From contig NZ_NFLE01000003.1 of NCBI RefSeq assembly GCF_002160755.1, positions 1 through 64,000 on the forward strand: a stretch of DNA of 64,000 nt, in the 5' to 3' direction. The notes below the pieces were generated by a model. That model was not told the origin of the DNA, searched no databases, and worked only from the letters and a program-made list of their open reading frames with translations. Shown piece after piece: positions 7,932-16,369 of the stretch (position 1 is its first letter; every line of letters starts with the position of its first letter). This stretch comes from Lachnoclostridium sp. An14 (GTDB lineage: Bacteria > Bacillota > Clostridia > Lachnospirales > Lachnospiraceae). A program made the position numbers and the translations under genes.

Positions 7932-8405
7932 ATGTGCCTGCTGACAGATACCGAGGAGAATGCCCGTGGCTGCAAGGACGTGATTGGGTTGGTGGACATG
8001 ATTTCCAAGCAGTTTAAACGCCATTTTCCGCTGGTGGAGGAGGACAGCGGATTGACCAACGTCCAGAGACGGGTGCTGAACTTTATCCTGCTTGCGACCA
8101 TGGACCGGGAGATTTACCAGAGGGACGTGGAGGAAAAGTTCCATATCCGCCGTTCCACGGCTACCGGGATCCTTAAGCTGATGGAAAAGAACGGTTTCAT
8201 TTACAGAGAGAGCGTAGAATGGGATGCGAGACTGAAGAAAATACTGCCTACGGAAAAGTCCATTGCGCTCAGAGGGGAAATCCTGGAAACCATCCACAGG
8301 CTGGAGCTGAGGATGGCGGAAGGAATCGGAAGAGAGGAGTTCGAGACCTGCGTCCGTGTGCTGCAGAAAATGTCGGAAAACCTTTCCCGGAATGAAAAGG
8401 AGTAA
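7932..8405 (+). CDS. MarR family transcriptional regulator
   Basis: 157 residues from ATG 7932, which has GGAGGTGA just upstream; the longer in-frame start at 7863 would lie inside the operator repeats. It has the MarR winged-helix pattern: LTNVQRRVLNFILLAT, then VEEKFHIRRSTATGILKLMEKNGFI (recognition helix) and the wing with the family-typical Asp-Arg-like pair (WDARLKKILPTEK). It heads a unit with two ABC exporter genes and probably represses them. An R2 element lies between marR and the exporter genes. Confidence 0.9.
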   Translation: MCLLTDTEENARGCKDVIGLVDMISKQFKRHFPLVEEDSGLTNVQRRVLNFILLATMDREIYQRDVEEKFHIRRSTATGILKLMEKNGFIYRESVEWDARLKKILPTEKSIALRGEILETIHRLELRMAEGIGREEFETCVRVLQKMSENLSRNEKE

Positions 8406-8406
8406 G

Positions 8407-8610
8407 CGGATATGACCGCTAACGCGGTCATCACAAATCACGAAAGTCAGATGGCTCCACGCCTACGGCGTTCCCGCCATCTGCCGACGGTATTCGAAAT
8501 CCGGGCTGCCGCCCTACTTTCTCATACCGTCTTGCCCGTCTGATGCCGATATATCTGTGCGTGCGAGCACGCCCATCTATATCGCCGCCATCCGGGGCTT
8601 TCGGAGTAAA
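8407..8610 (+). ncRNA. R2 structured repeat, copy A (candidate structured RNA)
   Basis: Begins 1 nt after the marR stop and ends 18 nt before the exporter start, so it is probably transcribed as the leader of the ABC genes. Predicted fold: P1 hairpin 8412-8431 (ATGACCGC/GCGGTCAT, loop TAAC); a closing stem CGAAAGTC (8441-8448) with GGCTTTCG (8596-8603); P2 CAGATGG/CCATCTG (8448-8454, 8477-8483) capped by ACGCC/GGCGT; P3 GACGGTAT/ATACCGTC (from about 8485 and 8524); and P4 CGATATA/TATATCG (8547-8553, 8578-8584) capped by a GCGTG/CACGC hairpin. Copies B and C keep this layout with changed stems. Confidence 0.65.
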
Positions 8611-8628
8611 ACATATTAGGAGGAGACG

Positions 8629-10362
8629 ATGAACAGAAAGCTATTTCAGTCAATCAGAGAGTACAAGCGCGAATCTATTTTAGCTCCCGTGTTCGTTATC
8701 CTTGAGGTATTGATGGAGGTGTTGATTCCCTTGCAGATGGCAAAGATCATCGACGAGGGCATCCAGAATCAGAACCTTCCCTATATCGTCAGGATGGGTG
8801 TGATCCTGGTGGTCATGGCCATGGTCGCCCTGTTTTTCGGAGTGAAGGCGGGAAATTACGCGGCGAGAGCGTCCGCGGGCTACGCGAAGAATCTCAGGCA
8901 CGATATTTTTTACAAGATCCAGGAGTTCTCGTTTAAAAATATCGACCACTTTTCCACCCCCAGCCTGGTGACCAGGCTGACCACCGACATTACCAACGTG
9001 CAGATGGCATACATGATGAGCATCCGTATGCTGTTCCGCGCGCCGGTGATGATGGTGCTGTCCTTAATTATGATTCTTACTATCAATGTGGAGATCGCCC
9101 TGGTGATGCTGTGCCTGATTCCCATCCTGGGCGGGATCCTGATGTTTATTGCGAAGAAGGCCCATCCCCATTTCGTGCGGGTGTTTGACGAGTACGACGT
9201 GTTAAACAACAGCGTGCAGGAGAACGTCAACGCGGCCCGCGTGGTGAAGGCCTATGTGCGTGAGGATTTTGAGATCCGCAAATTCCACGGGATCTCCGGC
9301 GTGGTGTATGAGCTGTTTACCAAGGCGGAGAAAATCGTGGCCTGGAACTCCCCCACCATGCAGTTTACCCTCTACACCGTGATCATTGTCATGGTGCTGG
9401 TGGGCGGCGAGAGCATTGTAAACGGTAGCATGGCCGTGGGCGAGCTGACCAGCGTGATCGTGTACGCCATTTCCATCCTCATGTCCCTGATGATGGTGAC
9501 CTTCGTATTCGTCATGGTGATGATCGCGGAAGCGTCCACGGACCGTATCGCGGAGGTGCTCAATGAAGTGCCGGAAATGCAGGATCCGGAAAATGCCATC
9601 CAGGAGGTGCCAAACGGCGACATCGACTTTGAGGATGTGGATTTCAGCTACGCCGGAGAGGGCGGCGCCCTGGCGTTAAAGAAGATCAATCTTCATATCA
9701 AGTCCGGCCAGACCGTGGGCATCATCGGCGGAACGGGAAGCGCCAAGACCTCCCTGGTAAACTTAATTCCCAGGCTTTACGACGCCACCGGCGGCTCCGT
9801 AAAGGTGGGCGGCATCGACGTGCGCCAGTACGGTCTGGAGGCCTTAAGAGACCAGGTTTCCATGGTACTGCAGAAAAACGTGCTGTTTACCGGCAGCATT
9901 TATGAAAATATCCGCTGGGGCGATGAAAACGCCACCGACGAGGAAGTGCACCACGTGTGCAAACTGGCCCAGGCGGACACCTTTATCAACGAGTTTCCCG
10001 ACGGCTACAACACCATGATTGTAGAGGGAGGAAACAACGTGTCCGGCGGCCAGAAACAGAGGCTCTGTATCGCCAGAGCGCTATTAAAGAAACCGAAGGT
10101 GCTGATTTTAGACGATTCCACCAGCGCCGTGGATACCAAGACGGACGCCATGATCCGCAAGGCCTTCCGGGAGGAGATCCCCGACACCACGAAGATCATC
10201 ATCGCCCAGCGCGTTTCCTCCGTGGAGGACGCGGACATGATTATCGTCATGGACGACGGAAAAATAAACGGCATCGGCACCTCCCAGGAGCTGCTTAAGA
10301 CCAACGACATTTACAGAGAAGTATACGAATCCCAGGTGAAAGGAGGCGGCGAGAATGAGTGA
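8629..10362 (+). CDS. Heterodimeric multidrug ABC exporter, subunit with degenerate ATPase site
   Basis: 577-residue ABC half-exporter: six membrane helices (about 15-305) and an ATPase domain (about 335-575). Walker A is GGTGSAKTS (about 367), the signature VSGGQKQR (about 471) and Walker B LILDDSTSAVD, with Asp where the catalytic Glu normally sits. That change is typical of one half of asymmetric exporters such as BmrCD, TM287/288 and EfrAB. The ATG at 8629 has AGGAGGAG upstream. The next gene overlaps by 8 bp and supplies the canonical half. Control by the upstream MarR protein is inferred; drug or peptide efflux is a family-level expectation. Confidence 0.9.
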   Translation: MNRKLFQSIREYKRESILAPVFVILEVLMEVLIPLQMAKIIDEGIQNQNLPYIVRMGVILVVMAMVALFFGVKAGNYAARASAGYAKNLRHDIFYKIQEFSFKNIDHFSTPSLVTRLTTDITNVQMAYMMSIRMLFRAPVMMVLSLIMILTINVEIALVMLCLIPILGGILMFIAKKAHPHFVRVFDEYDVLNNSVQENVNAARVVKAYVREDFEIRKFHGISGVVYELFTKAEKIVAWNSPTMQFTLYTVIIVMVLVGGESIVNGSMAVGELTSVIVYAISILMSLMMVTFVFVMVMIAEASTDRIAEVLNEVPEMQDPENAIQEVPNGDIDFEDVDFSYAGEGGALALKKINLHIKSGQTVGIIGGTGSAKTSLVNLIPRLYDATGGSVKVGGIDVRQYGLEALRDQVSMVLQKNVLFTGSIYENIRWGDENATDEEVHHVCKLAQADTFINEFPDGYNTMIVEGGNNVSGGQKQRLCIARALLKKPKVLILDDSTSAVDTKTDAMIRKAFREEIPDTTKIIIAQRVSSVEDADMIIVMDDGKINGIGTSQELLKTNDIYREVYESQVKGGGENE

Positions 10363-12253
10363 TAAGAGACCAGCGGACCGCCGTCCCGCGGTGACGAAAA
10401 ATACCATCGCCACGGCAAAGCGCCTGTTGGGATATGTGACGCGGGATTACAAGATGAAGTTCATTTTCGTGTGCTGCTGCATTCTGATGAGCTCCATCGC
10501 GTCCATCTCCGTTTCCCTTTCCTTAAAGGTGCTGCTGGACGGCTATATCGTGCCCCTCATCGGCCATGAGAACCCGGATTTTTCCGAGCTTTACGCGGCC
10601 GTATCGGTGCTGGGCGTGATTTTTGCCCTGGGCGTCATCGCCAGCTTTTGCTACACCAGGCTGATGGTGAGCATTGGTCAGGGCGTGTTAAAAACCATCC
10701 GCGATGAGATGTTTGAGCATATGCAGAAACTTCCCATCCGCTATTTTGACCAGAATACCAACGGCTCCATCATGAGCCTTTACACCAACGACACGGACAC
10801 CCTGCGGCAGATGATCAACCAGTCCATCCCCCAGGTGCTCATGTCTTCCTTAACCATCACGGTGACCTTTATCGCCATGATCGTGTTAAGCCCGCTGCTC
10901 ACCATCCTGGCGGTGGCCATGATCATTCTCATGTTCATCGTCACCAGGAAAATCGGCGGAAACAGCGGAAAATACTTCGTGCGCCAGCAGACAAACTTAG
11001 CCAATGTGACCGGTTTCGTGGAGGAGCACATGAGCGGCCAGAGGGTCATCAAGATTTTCAACCACGAGAAGACGGCAGAGGCGGAGTTTGACGAGTTAAA
11101 CGAAAAGCTCTTTGACAGCGCGGCCAACGCCCACACCTTCGCCAGCATCATGGGCCCTGTGGTGGGAAATATGGGAAATATGCTGTTCGTGCTCACCGCT
11201 GTGCTGGGAGGTTTCCTCTCCATCATCGGCGTGGGCGGCATCACCCTGGGCGTTATGGCATCCTATTTGCAGTTTACCAAGAGCTTTACCCAGCCCTTCA
11301 TGCAGGTAGCTCAGCAGTTCAACTCCATGGTAATGGCCCTGGCGGGAGCGGAGCGGATCTTTAACATGATGGACGAGGCGCCGGAGGTGGACGACGGCTA
11401 CGTGACCCTGGTGAATGCGGTGAAGGATGAGAACGGCAATATTTCCGAGTGCGAAAAGCGCACGGGACTCTGGGCCTGGAAACATCCCCACCAGGACGGG
11501 ACCGTCACCTACACCGAGTTAAAGGGCGACGTGCGGTTCTTTGACATGACCTTCGGCTATACGCCGGAAAAGACCGTCCTTCACGATCTGACCCTCTACG
11601 CGAAACCCGGCCAGAAACTGGCCTTCGTAGGCTCCACGGGAGCGGGAAAGACCACCATTACCAACCTGATCAACCGGTTCTACGATGTGCAGGACGGAAA
11701 GATCCGCTACGACGGCATCAATATCAACAAGATCAAAAAGGCAGACCTGCGCCGTTCCTTAGGAATCGTGCTTCAGGATACCCATTTGTTTACCGGCACC
11801 ATTATGGATAATATCCGCTACGGAAAGCTGGACGCTACGGACGAGGAGATCTACGCGGCCGCCAAGCTGGCCCACGCGGACCAGTTCATCCGGATGCTGC
11901 CGGACGGCTACCAGACGCTGCTCACCAGTGACGGCGAGGAGCTGTCCCAGGGACAGCGGCAGCTGTTAGCCATCGCCAGGGCGGCTGTGGCGGATCCGCC
12001 GGTGCTGATCTTAGACGAGGCCACCTCCAGCATTGATACGAGAACGGAGAGCATCGTGCAGCAGGGTATGGATAACCTGATGAAAGGGCGGACCGTATTC
12101 GTCATCGCCCACCGCCTGTCCACCATCCGCAACAGTGACGCCATCATGGTGTTGGATCACGGCCGGATCGTGGAGCGGGGCAGCCACGAGGAGCTCATCC
12201 AGGAGCACGGCATTTACTATCAGTTATATACAGGAAAACTGGAGCTGGATTAA
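10355..12253 (+). CDS. Heterodimeric multidrug ABC exporter, catalytic subunit
   Basis: 632-residue half-exporter. Six membrane helices (about 30-350) are followed by a linker insertion (about 355-390: DDGYVTLVNAV and following, ending in KGDVRFFDMTFGY) that is often present in this half of asymmetric exporters. The ATPase has Walker A GSTGAGKTT (about 426), signature LSQGQRQ (about 530) and Walker B LILDEATSS with the catalytic Glu (about 551). The start overlaps the upstream gene by 8 bp and has AAAGGAGG ahead of it. Together with the preceding subunit it should form one consensus and one degenerate ATP site. Confidence 0.9.
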   Translation: MSDKRPADRRPAVTKNTIATAKRLLGYVTRDYKMKFIFVCCCILMSSIASISVSLSLKVLLDGYIVPLIGHENPDFSELYAAVSVLGVIFALGVIASFCYTRLMVSIGQGVLKTIRDEMFEHMQKLPIRYFDQNTNGSIMSLYTNDTDTLRQMINQSIPQVLMSSLTITVTFIAMIVLSPLLTILAVAMIILMFIVTRKIGGNSGKYFVRQQTNLANVTGFVEEHMSGQRVIKIFNHEKTAEAEFDELNEKLFDSAANAHTFASIMGPVVGNMGNMLFVLTAVLGGFLSIIGVGGITLGVMASYLQFTKSFTQPFMQVAQQFNSMVMALAGAERIFNMMDEAPEVDDGYVTLVNAVKDENGNISECEKRTGLWAWKHPHQDGTVTYTELKGDVRFFDMTFGYTPEKTVLHDLTLYAKPGQKLAFVGSTGAGKTTITNLINRFYDVQDGKIRYDGININKIKKADLRRSLGIVLQDTHLFTGTIMDNIRYGKLDATDEEIYAAAKLAHADQFIRMLPDGYQTLLTSDGEELSQGQRQLLAIARAAVADPPVLILDEATSSIDTRTESIVQQGMDNLMKGRTVFVIAHRLSTIRNSDAIMVLDHGRIVERGSHEELIQEHGIYYQLYTGKLELD

Positions 12254-12261
12254 ACCGGCTG

Positions 12262-12298
12262 CGGGCGCGGAAACCGGAAGGGGTTCGCGCCCGTTTTT
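12262..12298 (+). terminator. Intrinsic terminator of the MarR-ABC unit
   Basis: CGGGCGCG (12262-12269) pairs with CGCGCCCG (12286-12293), followed by TTTTT. It begins 8 nt after the ABC stop codon and is followed directly by an R1 repeat. Confidence 0.8.
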
Positions 12299-12299
12299 C

Positions 12300-12425
12300 G
12301 TGTCACAGGAAACTGCGTTCCCTATGACACAAAAGCCTCCGGCGGGAGGCGCACTCCGCGCAGAGGAATATGGCTGCTGACGCAGCCGCGCTCCGGCGCG
12401 AGTGTGCGCCAAGCGCACACTTTTT
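12300..12425 (+). repeat. R1 intergenic structured repeat, copy 2
   Basis: Clear copy, near-identical to copy 4. Stems: GTGTCA/TGACAC (12300-12305, 12325-12330); GCCTCC/GGAGGC (12335-12340, 12345-12350); GCGCACTC pairing with GAGTGTGCGC across the core; and a final terminator-like hairpin GTGTGCGC-caa-GCGCACAC (12402-12409, 12413-12420... shifted by one loop base) followed by TTTTT. It lies directly after the ABC terminator, in the same orientation. Confidence 0.8.
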
Positions 12426-12519
12426 CGTTTTTTCTGTCATGGAAAACGGGGGAGGAAAGCGCACACGTTTTATTAAATCTAAAAAATTTGTTAAAATTAG
12501 AGAAGTTGCGAAAAACATT

Positions 12520-12548
12520 TTGCATTTACCCTTAATTTATTGTATAAT
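12520..12548 (+). promoter_or_regulatory. Promoter of the glycine-betaine-type transport operon
   Basis: TTGCAT (12520-12525), a 17-bp spacer and a perfect TATAAT (12543-12548) form a strong sigma-A promoter. It leaves an untranslated leader of over 300 nt before the ATP-binding protein gene at 12872. Confidence 0.8.
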
Positions 12549-12630
12549 ATTTACAAAAGAGGCGGGCGCAGGCAAAAACAGGTACGGAACGCCGGATAAA
12601 AGGAACGCGGTATATAAGGTCTGGTTTCTG

Positions 12631-12672
12631 AGATTTCCAGGAGAATGACGCATTTTCCTGGAAATCTTTTCT
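12631..12672 (+). terminator. Terminator-like hairpin inside the transporter leader (possible attenuator)
   Basis: A perfect 12-bp stem, AGATTTCCAGGA (12631-12642) with TCCTGGAAATCT (12656-12667), is followed by TTTCT. It lies about 75 nt after the promoter and 200 nt before the coding region. It could end a short RNA or be the expression platform of a cis-regulator. I do not recognise a known riboswitch in the 75 nt upstream. Confidence 0.55.
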
Positions 12673-12783
12673 GTCATGGGAGACGGTGTTTCTATGGCAG
12701 AGAAGTTTCCGGCGGAGGCGGGGTTAGGGCCAGGAAAGGCGGCCGCTGCCGCTGTGGTGTCCCGGCGTGAGCGCGCTGTGGCA
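12673..12783 (+). repeat. Degenerate R1 repeat (tentative)
   Basis: The order of blocks resembles R1 (GTCATGGGAGAC, CTATGGCAGA, TTTCCGGCGGAGGCG, GGCGTGAGCGCGC), but identity is low and the final hairpin is not preserved. It fills the rest of the transporter leader. Confidence 0.3.
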
Positions 12784-12871
12784 TCCATATTTTCAGAATG
12801 TCTTTGCTGTACAGCCAATGTACGTCTCTTGCGCACAAATTCCAGCGCAGTCATGAGAAAGGAGGAATTGC

Positions 12872-14020
12872 ATGATTGAATTTCGGAATGTGACAAAATC
12901 TTACAAGAGCAACGAGGTGCTTAAAAACATCAACTTTACCATTTACGACGGAGAAATCGTGGTGCTCATCGGGCCGTCCGGCTGCGGAAAGACCACCACG
13001 CTGAAGATGATCAATCGCCTCATTGAGCCCACATCGGGGGAAATCCTCATCAACGGAGAGAACATCCTGGAGAAAGATCCCATCGCCCTGCGCCGCTCCA
13101 TGGGGTATGTAATCCAGCAGACGGGACTGTTTCCCCATATGACGGTGCGTCAGAATATCGAGGTGATCCCAAAGCTGGAGAAAAAGCCGGCGTCGGAGAT
13201 TTCCCAGAACACCCAGAGGCTGATGAAGATGGTGGATCTGGATCCGGAAAAGTTTTTGGACCGTTATCCCATTCAGCTCTCCGGAGGACAGCTCCAGAGG
13301 ATCGGCGTGGCCAGGGCCTTCGCCACGAACCCGGATATTATCCTTATGGATGAGCCGTTTTCCGCTCTGGATCCCATCACCCGGTCGGGGCTCCAGGATG
13401 CCCTAGTGAGTTTGCAGACCAGGATGAAAAAGACCATTGTGTTTGTGACCCACGACATGGACGAGGCGGTGAAGATCGCGGACCGCATCTGCATCATGTA
13501 CCAGGGGGACATTTTACAGTACGACAAGCCGGAGGAGATCTTAAAGAACCCGGCCCACGGCTTTGTGAGTGAGTTCGTAGGAAAGAACCGCATCTGGTCC
13601 AACCCGGAGTACATCCGGGCCGACGATATCATGATCACAGCCCCGGTCACCACGGAGGCGGACATCCCCATGTTTAAGTGTATGGAGAAAATGCGTCTTC
13701 AGAAGGTCAACAGCCTGATGGTGGTGGACCAGATGGGGCGCCTGGTGGGAGTGGTGAAGGCGGCTCACATCCTGCGGGCGGCGGACCGGGAAGCCCCGGT
13801 GGAGAAGGTGATGGTGCAGCCGAAACTGACGGCAAAGCCGGAGACCTCCATTGTGGAGCTTTTGCAGATGGTGCGCCGTTATGACGTGTCCAGCATTCCG
13901 GTGGTGGATCGGGAGAACATCCTGCGGGGCCTGGTGACCAACACCAGCCTGGTGACGGCCCTGTCCAACCAGTTCCTGGATGAAGAAATGATCGAACAGT
14001 TAGGGGAGGTGGAAGTATGA
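12872..14020 (+). CDS. opuCA: Glycine betaine/carnitine/choline-type ABC transporter ATP-binding protein (OpuCA-like)
   Basis: 382 residues: an ABC ATPase (1 to about 235) followed by two CBS motifs (about 250-375). Walker A is GPSGCGKTTT (about 33-42), the signature LSGGQLQRIGVARA, Walker B IILMDEPFSALD, and the switch His is in THDMDEA. ATPase plus tandem CBS is the mark of the OpuA/OpuC/BusA osmolyte importers; in the family the CBS domains sense ionic strength or c-di-AMP. The ATG has AAAGGAGG upstream. The gene overlaps the permease-binding-protein fusion by 4 bp (ATGA). The substrate is inferred as a quaternary ammonium compatible solute. Confidence 0.88.
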   Translation: MIEFRNVTKSYKSNEVLKNINFTIYDGEIVVLIGPSGCGKTTTLKMINRLIEPTSGEILINGENILEKDPIALRRSMGYVIQQTGLFPHMTVRQNIEVIPKLEKKPASEISQNTQRLMKMVDLDPEKFLDRYPIQLSGGQLQRIGVARAFATNPDIILMDEPFSALDPITRSGLQDALVSLQTRMKKTIVFVTHDMDEAVKIADRICIMYQGDILQYDKPEEILKNPAHGFVSEFVGKNRIWSNPEYIRADDIMITAPVTTEADIPMFKCMEKMRLQKVNSLMVVDQMGRLVGVVKAAHILRAADREAPVEKVMVQPKLTAKPETSIVELLQMVRRYDVSSIPVVDRENILRGLVTNTSLVTALSNQFLDEEMIEQLGEVEV

Positions 14021-15618
14021 GCGGATTGATGAGTTATCTTTCACAGCAGTATGAGTACGTGGGAGAGCTGCTGATGAGCCACATCCGGCTCTCCATCCTG
14101 TCCGTGGCGGTAGCCATCGCCATCGGCATCCCCTTAGGCATCCTGATCGCCGACAAGGTCAAGGCCCAGAAACCGGTCCTCGGCCTGGCAAACGTGGTGC
14201 AGGCGGTGCCCAGCCTGGCCATTCTGGGCTTTCTCGTGCCCTACATGGGAATCGGGTCCAACACTGCCGTGTTTATGGTAGTGCTCTACTCCCTTCTTCC
14301 CATCCTGAAAAACACCTGCGCCGGCCTGGCAAACATCAACCCGGACGTGATTGAGGCGGCCAGGGGCATCGGAATGACCAGGCGCCAGGTGCTGTTTAAA
14401 GTAAAAATCCCCATGGCTCTGCCGGTGATTATGGCGGGCATCCGCATTTCCAGCGTGACGGCTGTGGGCCTTATGACCATCGCGGCCTACATCGGCGCCG
14501 GCGGCCTGGGCACCCTGGTGATCAGCGGCATTCAGACGGACAACTCCAGCATGATCCTGGCGGGAGCCATCCCGGCCTGTCTGCTGGCCCTGCTCATGGA
14601 TTTTGTGATGGCCAGAGTGGAGCGGGCCGTGACTCCCATCGCCCTTCGCTTATCCGCGTCCCAGCTGACCCCGGAGCGGGAGCAGCACGAGCGCAGGGAG
14701 CGGAAAATCACCCTGGCGGCTGTCTCTGTCCTGCTCTGCGGCGCCGTAGTCATGATGGTGGGACAGTATTTCGCGGAAAAACCGGACATCCGCATCGGCT
14801 CCAAGGAGGGCTGTGAGAGCGTGATCATCGGAAACATGATGGCGGATTTGATTGAGGCCAAGACGGATCTGAAGGTGGAGCGGAAAATGTCCTTAGGGGG
14901 CACCATGATCGCCTTTGACGCCCTGGATCAGGGAGAGATCGACCTCTATCCGGAGTACACCGGCACGGTTTACACGGCAGTGTTAGGCCAGCCGGCCAAT
15001 CCCGGCATGACGAAGGAGGAGACCTACGACGCCGTGGCCAAGGGCCTTAAGGAAGACTACGGCATCGACACTCTGCACAATTTCGGCTTTAACAACACCT
15101 ACGTGCTGGCGGTATCCGCGGAGACGGCGGAAAAGTACAATTTAAAGACGGTCTCCGACCTGATCAATGTAAACGGACAGCTCCGCCTGGGCTGTTCCCC
15201 GGAGTTCGCGGTGCGGGAGGACGGACTCCCCGGCATCGAGGCCACCTACGGCGTGAAGTTTAAGTCGGTGCACAATTTCTCCGGAACCCTGATGTATACG
15301 GCCATCACCTCCGGGGAGGTGGACGTGATCACCGCCTTCTCCACCGACGGTTTATTGCAGAAGTATGATCTGGTGCTGCTGGAGGACGACAGGAACTTCT
15401 TCCCGCCCTACTTCATGCTGCCCATTGTAAATGAGAATACCCTGGCGAAATATCCGGAAATCGCCGAAGTTCTCTCCTGCCTGGACGATTTCATCAACGA
15501 TGAGACCATGCAGTCCATGAACTACCGCGTGGTAGAGCTGGGCGAGGACCGCGCCGCCGTAGGCCGGCAGTTCCTGCTGGACAATGGACTGGTGACGGAG
15601 GAGGAGTTGGCGAAATAG
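14017..15618 (+). CDS. Fused permease/substrate-binding protein of a glycine betaine-type ABC transporter
   Basis: 533 residues. The N-terminal 215 or so form a permease with the EAA-type loop (IEAARGIGMTRRQVLFKVKIPMALPVI). A further membrane helix (about 230-250) tethers a C-terminal binding domain (about 255-530), which starts with the OpuBC/QAT-like sequence IRIGSKEGCESVIIGNMMADL and contains YPEYTGT, the usual ligand-loop pattern. Thus the binding protein is anchored to the permease, as in BusB-type and many clostridial and lactic-acid-bacterial systems. It is coupled to the ATPase gene by a 4-bp overlap, so two genes make the complete importer. A terminator follows at 15677. Confidence 0.88.
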   Translation: MSGLMSYLSQQYEYVGELLMSHIRLSILSVAVAIAIGIPLGILIADKVKAQKPVLGLANVVQAVPSLAILGFLVPYMGIGSNTAVFMVVLYSLLPILKNTCAGLANINPDVIEAARGIGMTRRQVLFKVKIPMALPVIMAGIRISSVTAVGLMTIAAYIGAGGLGTLVISGIQTDNSSMILAGAIPACLLALLMDFVMARVERAVTPIALRLSASQLTPEREQHERRERKITLAAVSVLLCGAVVMMVGQYFAEKPDIRIGSKEGCESVIIGNMMADLIEAKTDLKVERKMSLGGTMIAFDALDQGEIDLYPEYTGTVYTAVLGQPANPGMTKEETYDAVAKGLKEDYGIDTLHNFGFNNTYVLAVSAETAEKYNLKTVSDLINVNGQLRLGCSPEFAVREDGLPGIEATYGVKFKSVHNFSGTLMYTAITSGEVDVITAFSTDGLLQKYDLVLLEDDRNFFPPYFMLPIVNENTLAKYPEIAEVLSCLDDFINDETMQSMNYRVVELGEDRAAVGRQFLLDNGLVTEEELAK

Positions 15619-15676
15619 GGATAAAATAGAGATGAGAATGTGATGGAATAGAAAAACTGTAAAACGATGGTTTTGT

Positions 15677-15716
15677 GGCTGCTGTGAGGAATGAGCTCAC
15701 GGCAGCCTGTTTTTTT
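15677..15716 (+). terminator. Intrinsic terminator of the osmolyte transporter operon
   Basis: GGCTGCTGTGA (15677-15687) pairs with TCACGGCAGCC (15697-15707; one G-T pair) and is followed by TGTTTTTTT. Confidence 0.85.
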
Positions 15717-15751
15717 GAGGAAAATCACGGGAAGAATAAAGGAGAAAATGA

Positions 15752-16369
15752 TCACAGTGTATTTGATTTCTGATTATTTATATTAGGCAGATCCACCCGC
15801 ACCCCTCCCAACAATTTCACATTCTCCTCCTGATGGGTGGAAATGAGAAGCAGGCGGCCATGCTGTCTGCTTTTAATATACTCCACCGCCTGCCGTTTTG
15901 TAGCCTCGTCCAGGCCGGTGAAGGGCTCGTCCATGATCACGATGTCCGATTCCGCCGCCATGGCACGGCAGATGGCGGTGCGCCGTTTCATGCCGCCGCT
16001 TAGGGTAAAAACGGGGCGGGAGAGGGCCTCCTCCGGCAGCAGGAGGGCCAGCTCCCGGCGGATGTCCTCCGCGGAGAGGGTGCGCCCCGCAGCCAGTTTC
16101 ACATTTTCCACGGGAGAAAAGCCCTCGCAGAGCCGGTCCTCCTGGAATACGGCGGAAAAACGGGGAGAACGGCCGGGCATTTCAAAGGAAATGGTTCCCT
16201 TATCCGGCTGTTCCAGGCCCATCAGGAGACGGAACAGGGTGGTTTTCCCCGTGCCGGACGGACTCATCAGGCAGCAGATGGAACCGGATGGGAAGGTGAG
16301 GGAGAGGTTTTCAAGAACCGGCAGGGAGCCGTAGGATTTAAACACGTTGTGCAGGGTGACGGCGTTCAT
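15752..16369 (-). CDS. ABC importer ATP-binding protein (SsuB/TauB/ThiZ-type)
   Basis: 205 residues, short for this family. Walker A reads SPSGTGKTT (about 37-45; Ser instead of the first Gly), the signature LSGGMKRR, Walker B IVIMDEPFTGLD, and the switch His is in STHQEE. It overlaps the permease gene by 4 bp and belongs with the upstream binding protein. Family members energise uptake of sulfonates, nitrate, cyanate or thiamine precursors. The LSGGMKRR signature and compact size resemble the clostridial subgroup; specificity is not evident. Confidence 0.85.
   Translation of the reverse strand: MNAVTLHNVFKSYGSLPVLENLSLTFPSGSICCLMSPSGTGKTTLFRLLMGLEQPDKGTISFEMPGRSPRFSAVFQEDRLCEGFSPVENVKLAAGRTLSAEDIRRELALLLPEEALSRPVFTLSGGMKRRTAICRAMAAESDIVIMDEPFTGLDEATKRQAVEYIKSRQHGRLLLISTHQEENVKLLGGVRVDLPNINNQKSNTL

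Noticed and set aside
12224-12418. Short minus-strand frames with similar sequence (LAHTRAGARL) over the R1 copies at 4604-4807, 12224-12418, 20500-20859 and 61380-61604.
   Set aside because: They trace the R1 repeat, carry no ribosome binding sites, and vary in start and end. I treat them as spurious.
12549-12630. A c-di-AMP (ydaO-type) riboswitch before the osmolyte transporter.
   Set aside because: Only about 80 nt are available before the terminator and the conserved ydaO cores are not visible.
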